Below the pieces are notes generated by a model. That model was not told where the DNA came from, searched no databases, and was given only the letters and a program-made list of their open reading frames with translations. Shown piece by piece: positions 45,017 to 53,940 of a stretch of DNA of 64,000 bases (position 1 is the first letter of the stretch; each line of letters begins with the position of its first letter). The translations under genes and the position numbers were made by a program. Location of the stretch: positions 372,001 through 436,000 of the forward strand of contig NZ_JBHJHQ010000006.1 of assembly GCF_042219825.1 (NCBI RefSeq), given 5' to 3'. Source of the DNA: JBHJHP01 sp042219825. Lineage in GTDB: Bacteria > Bacteroidota > Bacteroidia > Bacteroidales > UBA5342.

Positions 45017-46213
45017 ATGACAAAAAATCCAATGATAATAAACAGCGAACTGGACATCCTGAATGTAAACGGGCATGTCCATTCGCCTTATTCATTCTGT
45101 TCTTTCGATTCCATTGAGCAGATGTTTAAAATGGCCAGGGAAGAGGATGTACATGTACTTGGTATCAACGACTTTTTTACCATGGACGGTTATCCTGAAT
45201 TCAGCAGGCTAAGCAAACAATATAAAGTCTATCCTCAGTTTAACGTGGAGTTTATCGGCTTGCTGAGCGACCTGCAGGAACAAGGAATTAGAATTAATGA
45301 CCCGAATAATCCGGGACGAATCTACTTTAGCGGTAAAGGCCTGAGTTATCCATTAGTGATCAACGATGAAAATAAAGCATTTATTGACGGACTGATCAGT
45401 GAAAGCCAGCGCCAGATAAAGGAGATGACACAAAAGGCGAGTGCGTTGGTTGAGGCCATCGATCCGGAACTAGGATTCACATATGAGTCGGTAAAAGCTG
45501 CATACGCTGAAGAGCTGGTCCGTGAGCGACATATCGCTAAGGCCATCCGCATTGCTGTATTTGAAAAATATGTAGAAGAAGCCGACCGTAAAGCATTTTT
45601 TGAAAAGCTGTATGACGGAAAGGCGGTAAAAGCCGATCTGAACGATATTGCTTCTGTGGAAAACGAACTGCGCGGAAATCTTCTGAAGAGCGGCGGAAAA
45701 GCTTTTGTGGAAGAAGACCCGGCGGCATTTCCACCATTGAAACGCATTATTCAGTTTATCCTGAATGCCGGTGGTATTCCATGTTATCCGGTTCTTCTGG
45801 ACGATAAAAAAGGGAATATTCTGACGGAATTTGAATCGCACTGGGAAGCCATGGATACCATTCTGCAGGAACTGAATGTGCATGCCGTTGAATTAATTCC
45901 ATCCAGAAACTCAGTGGGAAAACTGAGGGAATTTGTAGCGTACTTCAGGGCGAAAGGATATGCAGTATTTTTAGGATCAGAGCACAATACACCCGGTGTA
46001 TTTCCGGTGGAAGTTAAGATTGAAGGTACACAGGTACTACCGGACGACCTGAAACATGTATCGTACGAAGGTGCCTGTCTGATTGCAGCTCATCAGCATC
46101 TCCATGCCAACGATCAGGCCGGTTATGTGGATGAGGAAGGCAATGCAGATAAACAAAATATTGAGAGCTACATTAAAATGGGCGATGAAGTGATCAAATC
46201 ATTTATTAAATAA
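45017..46213 (+). CDS. PHP-domain hydrolase of unknown substrate
   Basis: The PHP (polymerase/histidinol phosphatase) metal site is visible: NGHVHSPYSFCSF (HxH) near residue 17, GINDFFTMDGYPEF as motif II, YPQFNVEFIGL, and FLGSEHNTPG near the C-terminus. About 200 residues with a helical insertion lie between. PHP enzymes are metal-dependent phosphoesterases or related hydrolases. It begins 13 bases after the E1 stop and ends 16 bases before the aldolase/SDR gene, so it is part of the catabolic operon and may dephosphorylate or hydrolyse a pathway intermediate. An ATG at 45032 is an alternative start. Confidence 0.8.
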   Translation: MTKNPMIINSELDILNVNGHVHSPYSFCSFDSIEQMFKMAREEDVHVLGINDFFTMDGYPEFSRLSKQYKVYPQFNVEFIGLLSDLQEQGIRINDPNNPGRIYFSGKGLSYPLVINDENKAFIDGLISESQRQIKEMTQKASALVEAIDPELGFTYESVKAAYAEELVRERHIAKAIRIAVFEKYVEEADRKAFFEKLYDGKAVKADLNDIASVENELRGNLLKSGGKAFVEEDPAAFPPLKRIIQFILNAGGIPCYPVLLDDKKGNILTEFESHWEAMDTILQELNVHAVELIPSRNSVGKLREFVAYFRAKGYAVFLGSEHNTPGVFPVEVKIEGTQVLPDDLKHVSYEGACLIAAHQHLHANDQAGYVDEEGNADKQNIESYIKMGDEVIKSFIK

Positions 46214-46229
46214 CAGGGAAGAGACAGAT

Positions 46230-48197
46230 ATGGAACAACACGTTAAAGATCTGATTGAAATATCGCAGTTTTACGGGAAAAACAGTGAGATGGTGATTGC
46301 CGGTGGTGGGAATACCTCGGTAAAGACAGACGATAAAATCTGGGTCAAAGCCAGTGGAAGTGCCCTGAGCACCATAACCGAAGAAGGATTTGCGGTTCTT
46401 GATCGCGCTAAACTGAAGCTGATTGCACAAAACAGTTACAGCAGCGATCCGTTTGAAAGAGAACAGCAGATTAAAGACGATTTGTATGCAGCCACCATCA
46501 CCAAAGAACGTCGCCCGTCCGTTGAGACATCACTGCACGACCTGATGAATTACAGCTTTGTGATCCACCTGCATCCAACCTATCTGAATGGTTTGTTGTG
46601 CAGTCAGAATGCTGAACAGGTTATAAATGAACTGTTTGGTGACACTGCCATTTACATACCATATACCGATCCCGGCTATATTTTATTTAAGGAAGTTGAA
46701 AGTCAGGTTGAGAAATATGTGAAAGAAAAAGGGGTTGATCCGAAAGTTATTTTCCTTCAGAACCACGGTGTTTTTGTTGCTGCAGATACAACGGATGAAG
46801 TCAAATCCATTTACGATGATATTTTCAGTAAAGTAAAAGCACAGATCAAAGAAGCACTACCGGAAGAAGTTTTGCCGGTAAAAGAGGGAGTCTCTGAATT
46901 TATTCCTGCTTTGCGTATGCTGGTTTCCGATGACAAAGTTAAAACCTTAAAAGTACGCCGAAATAAACTGACGGAACACTTTGCATCAAACGCTGAAAAC
47001 TTTGATAAAATCAGCAAGCCGTTTACACCGGATATCATTGTCTATTGCAAATCCAACTACATTTACCTTGAGAATACAGAATCAGCAGCAGCGCTCATTG
47101 CTGAGTTTCAGCAGAAATATGAGGTGTTTCAGAAAGAACAGACACACGAGCCTAAAGTCATTGTAATTAAAGGCTATGGCATTGCAGCCATTGCTGAAAC
47201 AGCTGCGCAGACCAACATTATACTGGATGTATTTGAGGACATGCTGAAAATTGGCTGGATTTCTGAATCTTTTGGAGGTCCGCACGCCATGACAGCCGAA
47301 CAGATACAGTTTATCGATACCTGGGAGGTAGAGAATTACCGCCGTAAGGTAGCTGCCGGATCAGCAAAACCGGGACGGGTAGAAAATAAAACGATCATTG
47401 TTACCGGAGCTGCACAGGGCTTTGGAGAAGGCATAGCCAGGGAACTGATCCTTGAAGGTGCCAATATTGTGGTGGCTGACATTAATCCCGAAGTGGGACA
47501 AAAGACCGCTGTCGCTTTTAATGACATCGCTTCAAAGAACCGCGCCATTTTTGTTCAGACGGATGTGTCGAATATGGACAGTCTGAATAACCTGATGGAC
47601 ACGACCGTTGCAGAGTTTGGCGGACTGGATGCATTTATCAGTAATGCCGGTATCTTACGTGCAGGCGGACTGGATGAAATGGATCCTGCCACATTCGATC
47701 TGGTAACGAAAATCAATTACAACGCCTATTTCTACTGCACTAAAGTTGCTTCAGCAGTCATGAAGCTTCAGAATGCATATAAACCGGCATATTACACCGA
47801 TATCATTCAGATTAACTCAAAATCAGGACTGAAAGGCAGTAAAAAGAATTTTGCCTATGCTGGTGGAAAATTTGGTGGCATTGGACTAACACAGTCTTTT
47901 GCATTGGAACTCGCACCTGACAAAATTAAAGTCAACTCGGTATGTCCGGGTAACTTTTACGAAGGTCCGCTGTGGTCAGATCCTGAAAACGGCTTGTTTG
48001 TGCAGTATTTAAACGCTGGTAAGGTTCCCGGTGCCAAAACCATTGATGATGTGAAAGCATTCTATCTGGCTCAGGTGCCACTCGGAAAAGGCTGTTCACC
48101 TAAAGATGTGGTTAAAGCAGTGCTTTATGCCATCGATCAGGAAAACGAAACAGGTCAGGCTATACCGGTTAGCGGTGGCCAGGAAATGTTAAGGTAA
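46230..48197 (+). CDS. Class II aldolase/short-chain dehydrogenase fusion
   Basis: Residues 1 to about 380 are a class II aldolase/adducin domain: MVIAGGGNTSVKT, WVKASGSALSTI, ETSLHDLM, the metal-binding FVIHLHPTYLNGLL and VIFLQNHGVFVAA. Residues 390-655 are a Rossmann SDR domain with VTGAAQGFGEG, SNAGILRAGG, active-site YAGGK and a C-terminal PVSGGQEML. The layout equals RhaEW/YuxG-type enzymes, which cleave rhamnulose 1-phosphate and oxidise lactaldehyde. The context lacks rhamnose isomerase, kinase and transporter genes, so a different hydroxyacid or sugar phosphate is likely. Confidence 0.9.
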   Translation: MEQHVKDLIEISQFYGKNSEMVIAGGGNTSVKTDDKIWVKASGSALSTITEEGFAVLDRAKLKLIAQNSYSSDPFEREQQIKDDLYAATITKERRPSVETSLHDLMNYSFVIHLHPTYLNGLLCSQNAEQVINELFGDTAIYIPYTDPGYILFKEVESQVEKYVKEKGVDPKVIFLQNHGVFVAADTTDEVKSIYDDIFSKVKAQIKEALPEEVLPVKEGVSEFIPALRMLVSDDKVKTLKVRRNKLTEHFASNAENFDKISKPFTPDIIVYCKSNYIYLENTESAAALIAEFQQKYEVFQKEQTHEPKVIVIKGYGIAAIAETAAQTNIILDVFEDMLKIGWISESFGGPHAMTAEQIQFIDTWEVENYRRKVAAGSAKPGRVENKTIIVTGAAQGFGEGIARELILEGANIVVADINPEVGQKTAVAFNDIASKNRAIFVQTDVSNMDSLNNLMDTTVAEFGGLDAFISNAGILRAGGLDEMDPATFDLVTKINYNAYFYCTKVASAVMKLQNAYKPAYYTDIIQINSKSGLKGSKKNFAYAGGKFGGIGLTQSFALELAPDKIKVNSVCPGNFYEGPLWSDPENGLFVQYLNAGKVPGAKTIDDVKAFYLAQVPLGKGCSPKDVVKAVLYAIDQENETGQAIPVSGGQEMLR

Positions 48198-48210
48198 TTA
48201 TTACTTAAGC

Positions 48211-48283
48211 AGTTCGGCGTAGTCTCTGGACTACGTCATTTGCTTATATTCAGATTGACGTAGTCTGGAGACTACGCCTAACT
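48211..48283. repeat. Paired-palindrome (BIME-like) element
   Basis: GGCGTAGTCTCTGGACTACG (48216-48235, continuing to 48238) and its near-exact inverse at 48256-48278 differ at two positions. Each arm is itself a small hairpin (GTAGTC with GACTAC). The outer edges AGTTCGGCG and CGCCTAACT also pair with one mismatch. It lies in the 134-base gap inside the catabolic cluster. Confidence 0.8.
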
Positions 48284-48331
48284 ATCAGAACAATATAAAA
48301 GTATAGACGTTAGTCTATAAAACACGAAACA

Positions 48332-49603
48332 ATGAAAACAAAAGCAGTAAGATTATACGGTAAAAAAGATTTAAGACTCGAAGAGTTTGAATTACCGGCT
48401 ATCAGCGATGATGAGATTCTGGCAAAGGTGGTCAGCGACAGCATTTGCATGTCGTCTTACAAGGCGGCAACCCAGGGAACAGATCATAAGCGTATTCCTG
48501 ATAATGTAGCTGATAATCCGATCATTATCGGGCATGAGTTTGCCGGAGAATTGGTTGAAATCGGTAAAAACTGGCAGTACAAATTCAAGGCAGGTCAGAA
48601 GTTTTCCATACAACCGGCGATTTATTATCCCGAAGGACCTGTAGGTATTTTAAGTGCACCAGGCTACTCTTATCCTTACTGTGGTGGTGATGCCACCTAT
48701 GTGATCATTCCGAAAGATGTATTGGTTCAGGATTGTCTGCTGGCTTATGACGGTCCCGGTTATTATCCGGCGTCACTGGCTGAACCATTATCGTGTGTGA
48801 TTGGTGCCATGCATGCCAACTACCATACAACGCCCGGTTCATACGAACACAAAATGGAAATTGTGGATGGTGGAAAAATGGCCATCCTGGCGGGTGTAGG
48901 TCCGATGGGACTTGCCGCCATTAATTATGTGATAAACCGTATAGACCGCAAACCATCTTTGATGGTGGTAACCGATATTGACCAGTCACGTCTGGACAGG
49001 GCTGCATCGATCTTTCCTCCTGAAACTGCAAAACTGAACGGCATAGAACTGATTTATCTGAATACGGGTAATGTGGCTGATCCGGTAAAAGCATTGCGCG
49101 ATCAGACAGGTGGAACAGGTTACGACGATGTATTTGTATTTGCGCCGGTTCCACCGGTGATAGAACAGGGAGATGCCATTTTGGGACAGGATGGATGCCT
49201 GAACTTTTTTGCCGGGCCATCTGATCCGAACTTTAAAGCAAACTTTAACTTTTATAACGTCCATTATGCATCAACACATGTGGTTGGAACCAGTGGCGGA
49301 AATAACGACGACATGGTGGAATCGCTGGAAATGTTCGCACAGGGACTGGATCCTGCCGGTCTGGTCACCCATATTGGCGGACTGAATGCGGTGCCTGAAA
49401 CCACATTGGATCTTCCTCATATTCCGGGTGGTAAAAAACTGATTTATACCCATCTGGATATGCCGTTAACTGCGATTTCGGATTTTGCTGAAAAAGGAAA
49501 AACAGATCCTTTGTTTGCAAAACTCGATGAAATCTGTAAGGCTCATAACGGCCTCTGGAGTGTGGAAGCAGAAACTTATTTGTTACAAAATACTTTTGCC
49601 TGA
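48332..49603 (+). CDS. Zinc-type medium-chain dehydrogenase (sorbose-1-phosphate reductase-like)
   Basis: The 423-residue enzyme has the MDR layout: N-terminal catalytic domain with CMSSYKAATQG and IIGHEFAGELVEIG, then a Rossmann domain (AILAGVGPMGLAAINYV). The lobe that normally holds the four-Cys structural zinc site is replaced by FSIQPAIYYPEGPVGILSAP, so only catalytic zinc is likely. The length and this replacement recall L-sorbose 1-phosphate reductase (SorE-type) enzymes. It would interconvert a hydroxyl and a ketone with NAD(P)H in the pathway of this cluster. It is 134 bases after the aldolase fusion, with a palindromic element between, and 5 bases before the final SDR. Confidence 0.83.
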   Translation: MKTKAVRLYGKKDLRLEEFELPAISDDEILAKVVSDSICMSSYKAATQGTDHKRIPDNVADNPIIIGHEFAGELVEIGKNWQYKFKAGQKFSIQPAIYYPEGPVGILSAPGYSYPYCGGDATYVIIPKDVLVQDCLLAYDGPGYYPASLAEPLSCVIGAMHANYHTTPGSYEHKMEIVDGGKMAILAGVGPMGLAAINYVINRIDRKPSLMVVTDIDQSRLDRAASIFPPETAKLNGIELIYLNTGNVADPVKALRDQTGGTGYDDVFVFAPVPPVIEQGDAILGQDGCLNFFAGPSDPNFKANFNFYNVHYASTHVVGTSGGNNDDMVESLEMFAQGLDPAGLVTHIGGLNAVPETTLDLPHIPGGKKLIYTHLDMPLTAISDFAEKGKTDPLFAKLDEICKAHNGLWSVEAETYLLQNTFA

Positions 49604-49608
49604 TAAGC

Positions 49609-50322
49609 ATGAAAAAAGTGGCCATCATAACCGGAGCATCCAGAGGAATTGGAAGGCATATTGCGCTTGCCCTTGCTCAGGATGGGTATAATCTGGCACT
49701 GGTGGCACGTTCTCATGAAAGTCTGGCAAACATATCTGAAGAACTTAAAAGTTCAGATGCAGAAATTTTACCGGTGGCAGTTGATCTGGAAGACGACACT
49801 GCCCCGGAATATATTATAACGCAAACCATCAGCCATTTTGGCCGTTTAGATGTGCTGGTTAACAATGCCGGTATAGCTTTGAACCGACTTTTTACGGAGA
49901 GTTCGGTTGAAGATTGGCGTACTATTTTTAACGTCAATGTTAAGGCTTCCTATTTTCTCTGTCAAAAGGCTGTGCCTTACCTGAAAGAAACTTCCCGTCC
50001 GGTAATTATTAATATAGGATCGGTGGTTGATCACAAAGGCTATCATAATCAGAGTTTATATGCCTCATCCAAACATGCAGTGGCGGGTTATACCAGTGCG
50101 TTAGCCAAAGAGGTTCAGGAACTGGGAATCCGTGTTCATCTGATATCGCCCGGTGGTGTAAATACAGAAATGGTTTCAAAAGTCCGACCGGACATCAATA
50201 CAGAAGACCTGATTCAACCTGAAGAAATTGCTGAACTGGTTGTGTTTTTATGCAACTATAAGGGCAAAGGAACGATTGATCGGATCGGGATACGGCGCTT
50301 TAATTCGCTGGCCTTTGATTAA
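49609..50322 (+). CDS. Short-chain dehydrogenase/reductase
   Basis: This 237-residue SDR has the classic motifs: TGASRGIGR (residues 8-16), NNAGIALNRL, IINIGSVVDHKG, the catalytic YASSK and a terminal region DRIGIRRFNSLAF. It resembles FabG-like reductases, but the place in the cluster argues for a sugar or polyol substrate. It follows the zinc-type dehydrogenase by 5 bases, so these two are probably translated from one message. It ends the catabolic cluster; a CGCAGATTT-type repeat follows immediately. Confidence 0.87.
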   Translation: MKKVAIITGASRGIGRHIALALAQDGYNLALVARSHESLANISEELKSSDAEILPVAVDLEDDTAPEYIITQTISHFGRLDVLVNNAGIALNRLFTESSVEDWRTIFNVNVKASYFLCQKAVPYLKETSRPVIINIGSVVDHKGYHNQSLYASSKHAVAGYTSALAKEVQELGIRVHLISPGGVNTEMVSKVRPDINTEDLIQPEEIAELVVFLCNYKGKGTIDRIGIRRFNSLAFD

Positions 50323-50333
50323 TTTTGATTTCC

Positions 50334-50361
50334 CGCAGATTTCGCCGATAAACGCAGATTT
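50334..50361. repeat. CGCAGATTT intergenic repeat
   Basis: CGCAGATTT, CGCCGATAAA and CGCAGATTT stand in series in the 84-base gap between the SDR and the convergent hypothetical gene. Such CGCAGAT strings recur between genes in many bacteria of this phylum, to my knowledge. Confidence 0.6.
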
Positions 50362-50406
50362 TTTCAATCGTTGGTTTAAGCTGTGTGTCATGCACAATGT
50401 TCCCGA

Positions 50407-51093
50407 TTAGTTTTTATCGCAATTGTTAAAGGTTTCAACAATTTCTGGTAAATCGGCTATAAAAAATATTTCAGCCTGAACCAGGTTAACCACGGCACCA
50501 CAATCCCCGAAGTATTGATTGATAAAAACTTTAAATTTTTGGTGAATCTTTTTAGATTCAATAATGGCTGTTTGCTGCCCTCTGACACCTGATGAGCTGT
50601 TTCGATCATATTCCCAAACCTTAAAATTGTCTTCATAGGGGCTAATGACCAGTAGATCATTATATTGTTGGAATTTTAGGTAGTATAAAAAGTGTTTATC
50701 CGAAGGAATATAATCCCGTTCATACAGATCAACCCTGCCGGATTTAATCTTTTGAATAAAAAAATCATCTCCTTGCGATGAATGTGACAAGTATAAATTA
50801 TCGTCAATTTGATATCCTTTTATCTCATTTGCCTTGTAAACAGTGACTGAATCATTGGCATCCTTCGAAATACAAAACAAATAATAGTTACTCTTTGCTC
50901 TGCCTTTGAATGCAAGTAGTTTTGTGGCTATAGTATCGTTATTCATAAATACATATCCATCTGTAAAGGTCCCTTTTGTAAGGAGTTTGTCTAAACATTC
51001 CAATGTTTTGCTAATATACTTTTCAGTTTCATTTTCAGATTTTAGCAGTGTAACATTCATTAACAGGATTAAAATAAACAGGCATTTGTACAT
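50407..51093 (-). CDS. Exported protein of unknown function
   Basis: The product (228 residues) has a short signal-like N-terminus (MYKCLFILILLMNVTLLKS). The remainder alternates hydrophobic beta-strands with charged turns, with no recognised motif; it includes two Cys (DCGAVVNLVQ and the C-terminal FNNC). It is the last of three minus-strand genes (SIMPL protein, small lipoprotein, this one) separated by 12 and 20 bases, so it is probably a partner envelope protein. Confidence 0.6.
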   Translation of the reverse strand: MYKCLFILILLMNVTLLKSENETEKYISKTLECLDKLLTKGTFTDGYVFMNNDTIATKLLAFKGRAKSNYYLFCISKDANDSVTVYKANEIKGYQIDDNLYLSHSSQGDDFFIQKIKSGRVDLYERDYIPSDKHFLYYLKFQQYNDLLVISPYEDNFKVWEYDRNSSSGVRGQQTAIIESKKIHQKFKVFINQYFGDCGAVVNLVQAEIFFIADLPEIVETFNNCDKN

Positions 51094-51113
51094 GGGTATA
51101 CTTGAGATTTAGG

Positions 51114-51410
51114 TTAAAAATCTTTTCCAAAAAATTTCGAAATATCAAAATAGTATTTTACGGTTTCATCGGTTTGGGTTTTAAATTCAAGGATGTCGTA
51201 AGGTTTTTTACGTTCATATACCAGTGATTGTCCAACAAACTGGCAATCTTCACAGTTTTCCCTGGCATACTGGTATTCTTCTGGAACACTGTTCACAATG
51301 ATGGCCCTTTCGAAGGAACTGCCATCCCGTTCTGATGCAGGTAAGCCACTGGTGGTTTTGCAGGCAGAAACTGCGAGAATAAGTAGTATGACCGCTGTTA
51401 TTTTTTTCAT
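51114..51410 (-). CDS. Small lipoprotein
   Basis: The N-terminus is a lipoprotein signal with lipobox AVSAC (Cys17). The mature part of about 80 residues includes a CEDCQFVGQS stretch that is conserved-looking, then YDILEFKTQTDETVKYYFDISKFFG. In the lipoprotein, CxxC could bind a metal or form a disulfide. It lies in the middle of a three-gene minus-strand run between the SIMPL lipoprotein and the hypothetical gene. I do not recognise the family. Confidence 0.65.
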   Translation of the reverse strand: MKKITAVILLILAVSACKTTSGLPASERDGSSFERAIIVNSVPEEYQYARENCEDCQFVGQSLVYERKKPYDILEFKTQTDETVKYYFDISKFFGKDF

Positions 51411-51422
51411 GATTCAACAGGT

Positions 51423-52121
51423 TTAGTAAATAACATATTCTACAAATAAGGTTTGCTCAACTGCCATATTTCCTGTGTTGACCGGCATTTTTGATTTTGA
51501 GATACCAGTATTATTTTCTTCGCGCGCAAACATAAGTTCGTTTGCCGGACCGGATGTTGATAATTGTTCATTACTAATCCGGCCTATGGTTTTGTTGGTT
51601 TCAGGCAATTTTGTCAATAATTTATCTGCCAGTATACTGGCATTTTCAAGTGCATTCAGGTAAGCTTCGTTGCTCAGGCTGTCGATTTTACTGTGCTGGT
51701 AAGTTAAATTCCCAATGGAGAGGTCCTCCATAACCAGAAAGCGGGTATAAAAGTCGCCCAGGATATCCAGATTCCGGATCACCACATGAACCTGTGATGA
51801 AGCATTGTATCCGGTGAATACATTTGAATTATTTCGCCACTGATATTCTTTATTTAAGCGTAAACTGGTTGTGAGTATATCTTTTTCATCGATGCCCAGT
51901 TTTTTGAGTATGTCGTTTACCGTATTGGCTTTATTTATCAATTTTGTTTTGGCATTTTCCAGGTTTTTATCCACGCAGCTCAGATTAAGATCAATGGATG
52001 CCTGATCTGGTTCAGCCAATACATAACCAGAGGCTTTTAAAACTATGGTTTTATTTGATTTATTCTGCTGACAACTAATGAGAATTGTTGAAAGCATAGC
52101 AACAATAACTATTTTTTTCAT
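51423..52121 (-). CDS. SIMPL-domain (DUF541) lipoprotein
   Basis: Lipobox LISC places a lipidated Cys at residue 17. The SIMPL/DUF541 domain is clear: IVLKASGYVLAEPDQASIDLNL (opening strand), NTVNDILKKLGIDEKDILTT, GYNASSQVHVVIRNLDILG and a helix AYLNALENASILADKL. Such proteins occur in the periplasm; Brucella BP26 forms channel-like oligomers, and others have no firm function. It is first in the three-gene run on the minus strand. Confidence 0.88.
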   Translation of the reverse strand: MKKIVIVAMLSTILISCQQNKSNKTIVLKASGYVLAEPDQASIDLNLSCVDKNLENAKTKLINKANTVNDILKKLGIDEKDILTTSLRLNKEYQWRNNSNVFTGYNASSQVHVVIRNLDILGDFYTRFLVMEDLSIGNLTYQHSKIDSLSNEAYLNALENASILADKLLTKLPETNKTIGRISNEQLSTSGPANELMFAREENNTGISKSKMPVNTGNMAVEQTLFVEYVIY

Positions 52122-52413
52122 TTCGGAAGGATATTTCGTTTATCAGGCTAAGTTATGAAAATAAAACTTAACAGAGAACAGCCATTAAAATTATTGCTTC
52201 TGACAGGTGCTTACCAATCTTATTTCTTAAGTCTTACGTCTAATGTCATTTAAATTATATTGACTTTCTGTTTTTATTAACATATATTTGACTGATTATC
52301 ACTAAAAATTCTCCCCACATTAAATTAAATCTAACTTGCAATTGCATCCTCCAGGTTGCTACTCTCTACATTTTTCTGATTGGTTAGATATTGTAAACAT
52401 TAATTATACTACT
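52122..52413. other. Intergenic region between SIMPL and patatin genes
   Basis: The genes are divergent. The gap holds the heptamer array at 52218-52252. I see no sound promoter; TAACTTGC near 52331 is a weak -7 candidate for the patatin gene. The in-frame extension of the patatin ORF from 52336 lacks coding character. Confidence 0.45.
52218..52252. repeat. Degenerate heptanucleotide array (TCTTA type)
   Basis: Five 7-mers in exact phase read TCTTATT, TCTTAAG, TCTTACG, and two variants TCTAATG and TCATTTA. This same subtype occurs at 55705-55753. Confidence 0.75.
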
Positions 52414-53643
52414 ATGGAAATTTCAGATTTTACAGAAAATCCGGAGGTCTTTATGACCTTGCGTAATTTGAAGCAGGATGGAATTGATAAAAAAATATAC
52501 TCTGATGTTGTGGATTCAGAGAAGAACCAATATGTGGAATTAGTGCAGGAGGGAGGTGGCGTTCTCGGTGTTGCGCTTATCGGCTATACTTATGTGATGG
52601 AACAAATGGGTATCCGCTTTTTCAGTCTGGCGGGTACATCAGCCGGGTCAATCAATGCATTGCTGTTAGCCTCGTTGGGTAAAGTCAATGAGTCGAAGTA
52701 TGAAAAGCTTTTGAACGTATTAGCATCGAAAAATCTGTACGATTTTGTAGATGGTGATAAGGATTCCAAAGATTTTATTGAGGCCGTAGTGGAAAAAGCC
52801 AAACGCGTTAAGCTTATCTGGAAAGGAATGCAGGTGATTGATAACGTATTTGACAGTCTTGGCCTGAATCCGGGGAATGATTTTTACCGGTGGCTGGCTG
52901 ATGTGCTCATGAAAAATGGTATTGTAACCACCAAAGATCTGCTTGATCAGTTCACCAGTTTGCCCGACGGGTTAAAAATACGTGATGGGGTGGACAGAAC
53001 TTTAGAGGGGTTGAAGCCAAAATTTGCTGTGATTGCATCGGATATTACAACAGAAACTAAAGTGGAATTTCCCGCCATGAGGTCGCTATACTGGGCAAAT
53101 GCCGATGAAATAAATCCTGCGTATTATGTACGGGCTTCAATGTCGATTCCGTATTTCTTTGAACCGTTGGTCATAGATAATTTGCCACAGGGTCCTGAAG
53201 CCATGAACCGGTGGTACGATATGGCCAAATTTAAAGGAGTCGTTCCTGAAAAAGCTTATTTTGTGGATGGTGGCATCATGTCGAACTTTCCCATAGATTT
53301 ATTTCATAAGTTTAATACGGTTCCGCGTTTACCTACATTTGGTGTAAAACTTGGTGTTGATCGCAATAAAGCCAATACAGTGGAAAGCCCTTTAGGCTTG
53401 TTTGGTGCTCTTTTTAATTCCATAAGGCATCTGCATGATTATGAGTTTATACTTAAAAATCCGGAATTACGCATGCTGGTTCAGAATATTGATATCGGTG
53501 AACACGACTGGTTGAACTTTGGGATCACGGAAGAAGCAAAAATTGACCTTTTTGTGCGTGGTGCCAGAGCTGCCGATCAGTTTCTGCGCAATTTCAACTG
53601 GGAAAAATATAAGCAGGTGCGTGCAGGTAAGATTATAAAATAG
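52414..53643 (+). CDS. Patatin-like phospholipase
   Basis: All three patatin motifs are present, counting from the ATG at 52414: the oxyanion hole QEGGGVLG (Gly47-49), the nucleophile elbow GTSAGS (Ser76) and the catalytic Asp in VDGGIMSNFP (Asp285). The product has 409 residues without a signal peptide, so it is probably cytoplasmic or carried on the membrane face. These are acyl hydrolases acting on phospholipids or glycerolipids. I chose the ATG over the longer frame at 52336, which starts in AT-rich leader DNA. It is monocistronic, with a terminator downstream. Confidence 0.9.
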   Translation: MEISDFTENPEVFMTLRNLKQDGIDKKIYSDVVDSEKNQYVELVQEGGGVLGVALIGYTYVMEQMGIRFFSLAGTSAGSINALLLASLGKVNESKYEKLLNVLASKNLYDFVDGDKDSKDFIEAVVEKAKRVKLIWKGMQVIDNVFDSLGLNPGNDFYRWLADVLMKNGIVTTKDLLDQFTSLPDGLKIRDGVDRTLEGLKPKFAVIASDITTETKVEFPAMRSLYWANADEINPAYYVRASMSIPYFFEPLVIDNLPQGPEAMNRWYDMAKFKGVVPEKAYFVDGGIMSNFPIDLFHKFNTVPRLPTFGVKLGVDRNKANTVESPLGLFGALFNSIRHLHDYEFILKNPELRMLVQNIDIGEHDWLNFGITEEAKIDLFVRGARAADQFLRNFNWEKYKQVRAGKIIK

Positions 53644-53656
53644 TACTTCTCTTTTT

Positions 53657-53724
53657 CATACATGTAGATGTATGTATTTTCATTCATACAAGCAGAACCC
53701 GGGCATTCATCGTCCGGGTTTTTT
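53657..53724 (+). terminator. Terminator region of patatin gene
   Basis: Two hairpins follow the gene. CATACAT (53657-53663) pairs with ATGTATG (53668-53674), and AACCCGG (53696-53702) pairs with CCGGGTT (53714-53720), the latter running into TTTTT up to 53724. The second is the likely rho-independent terminator. Confidence 0.75.
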
Positions 53725-53940
53725 ATCTGTTTTCAATTCATTTTCTCTTTTCGCTTACCGGGGAATAATGACTCTGAAAGGTTCTGTACCAGACGACAAA
53801 TATGTTGAATTCTGAATATGTTCCTACAAAAATGTAGGATATATACGCTATGATGTTGTCTAACCTGTTGATATTCATTTTAATTAAATTTATGGCATTT
53901 GTATTGTTTAAACCGGATCAGAATATAAAAGATAACGCAT

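Noticed and set aside
46230..48197. Rhamnose catabolism operon
   Set aside because: The fusion resembles RhaEW, but rhamnose isomerase, rhamnulokinase, mutarotase and a transporter are all missing from the cluster.
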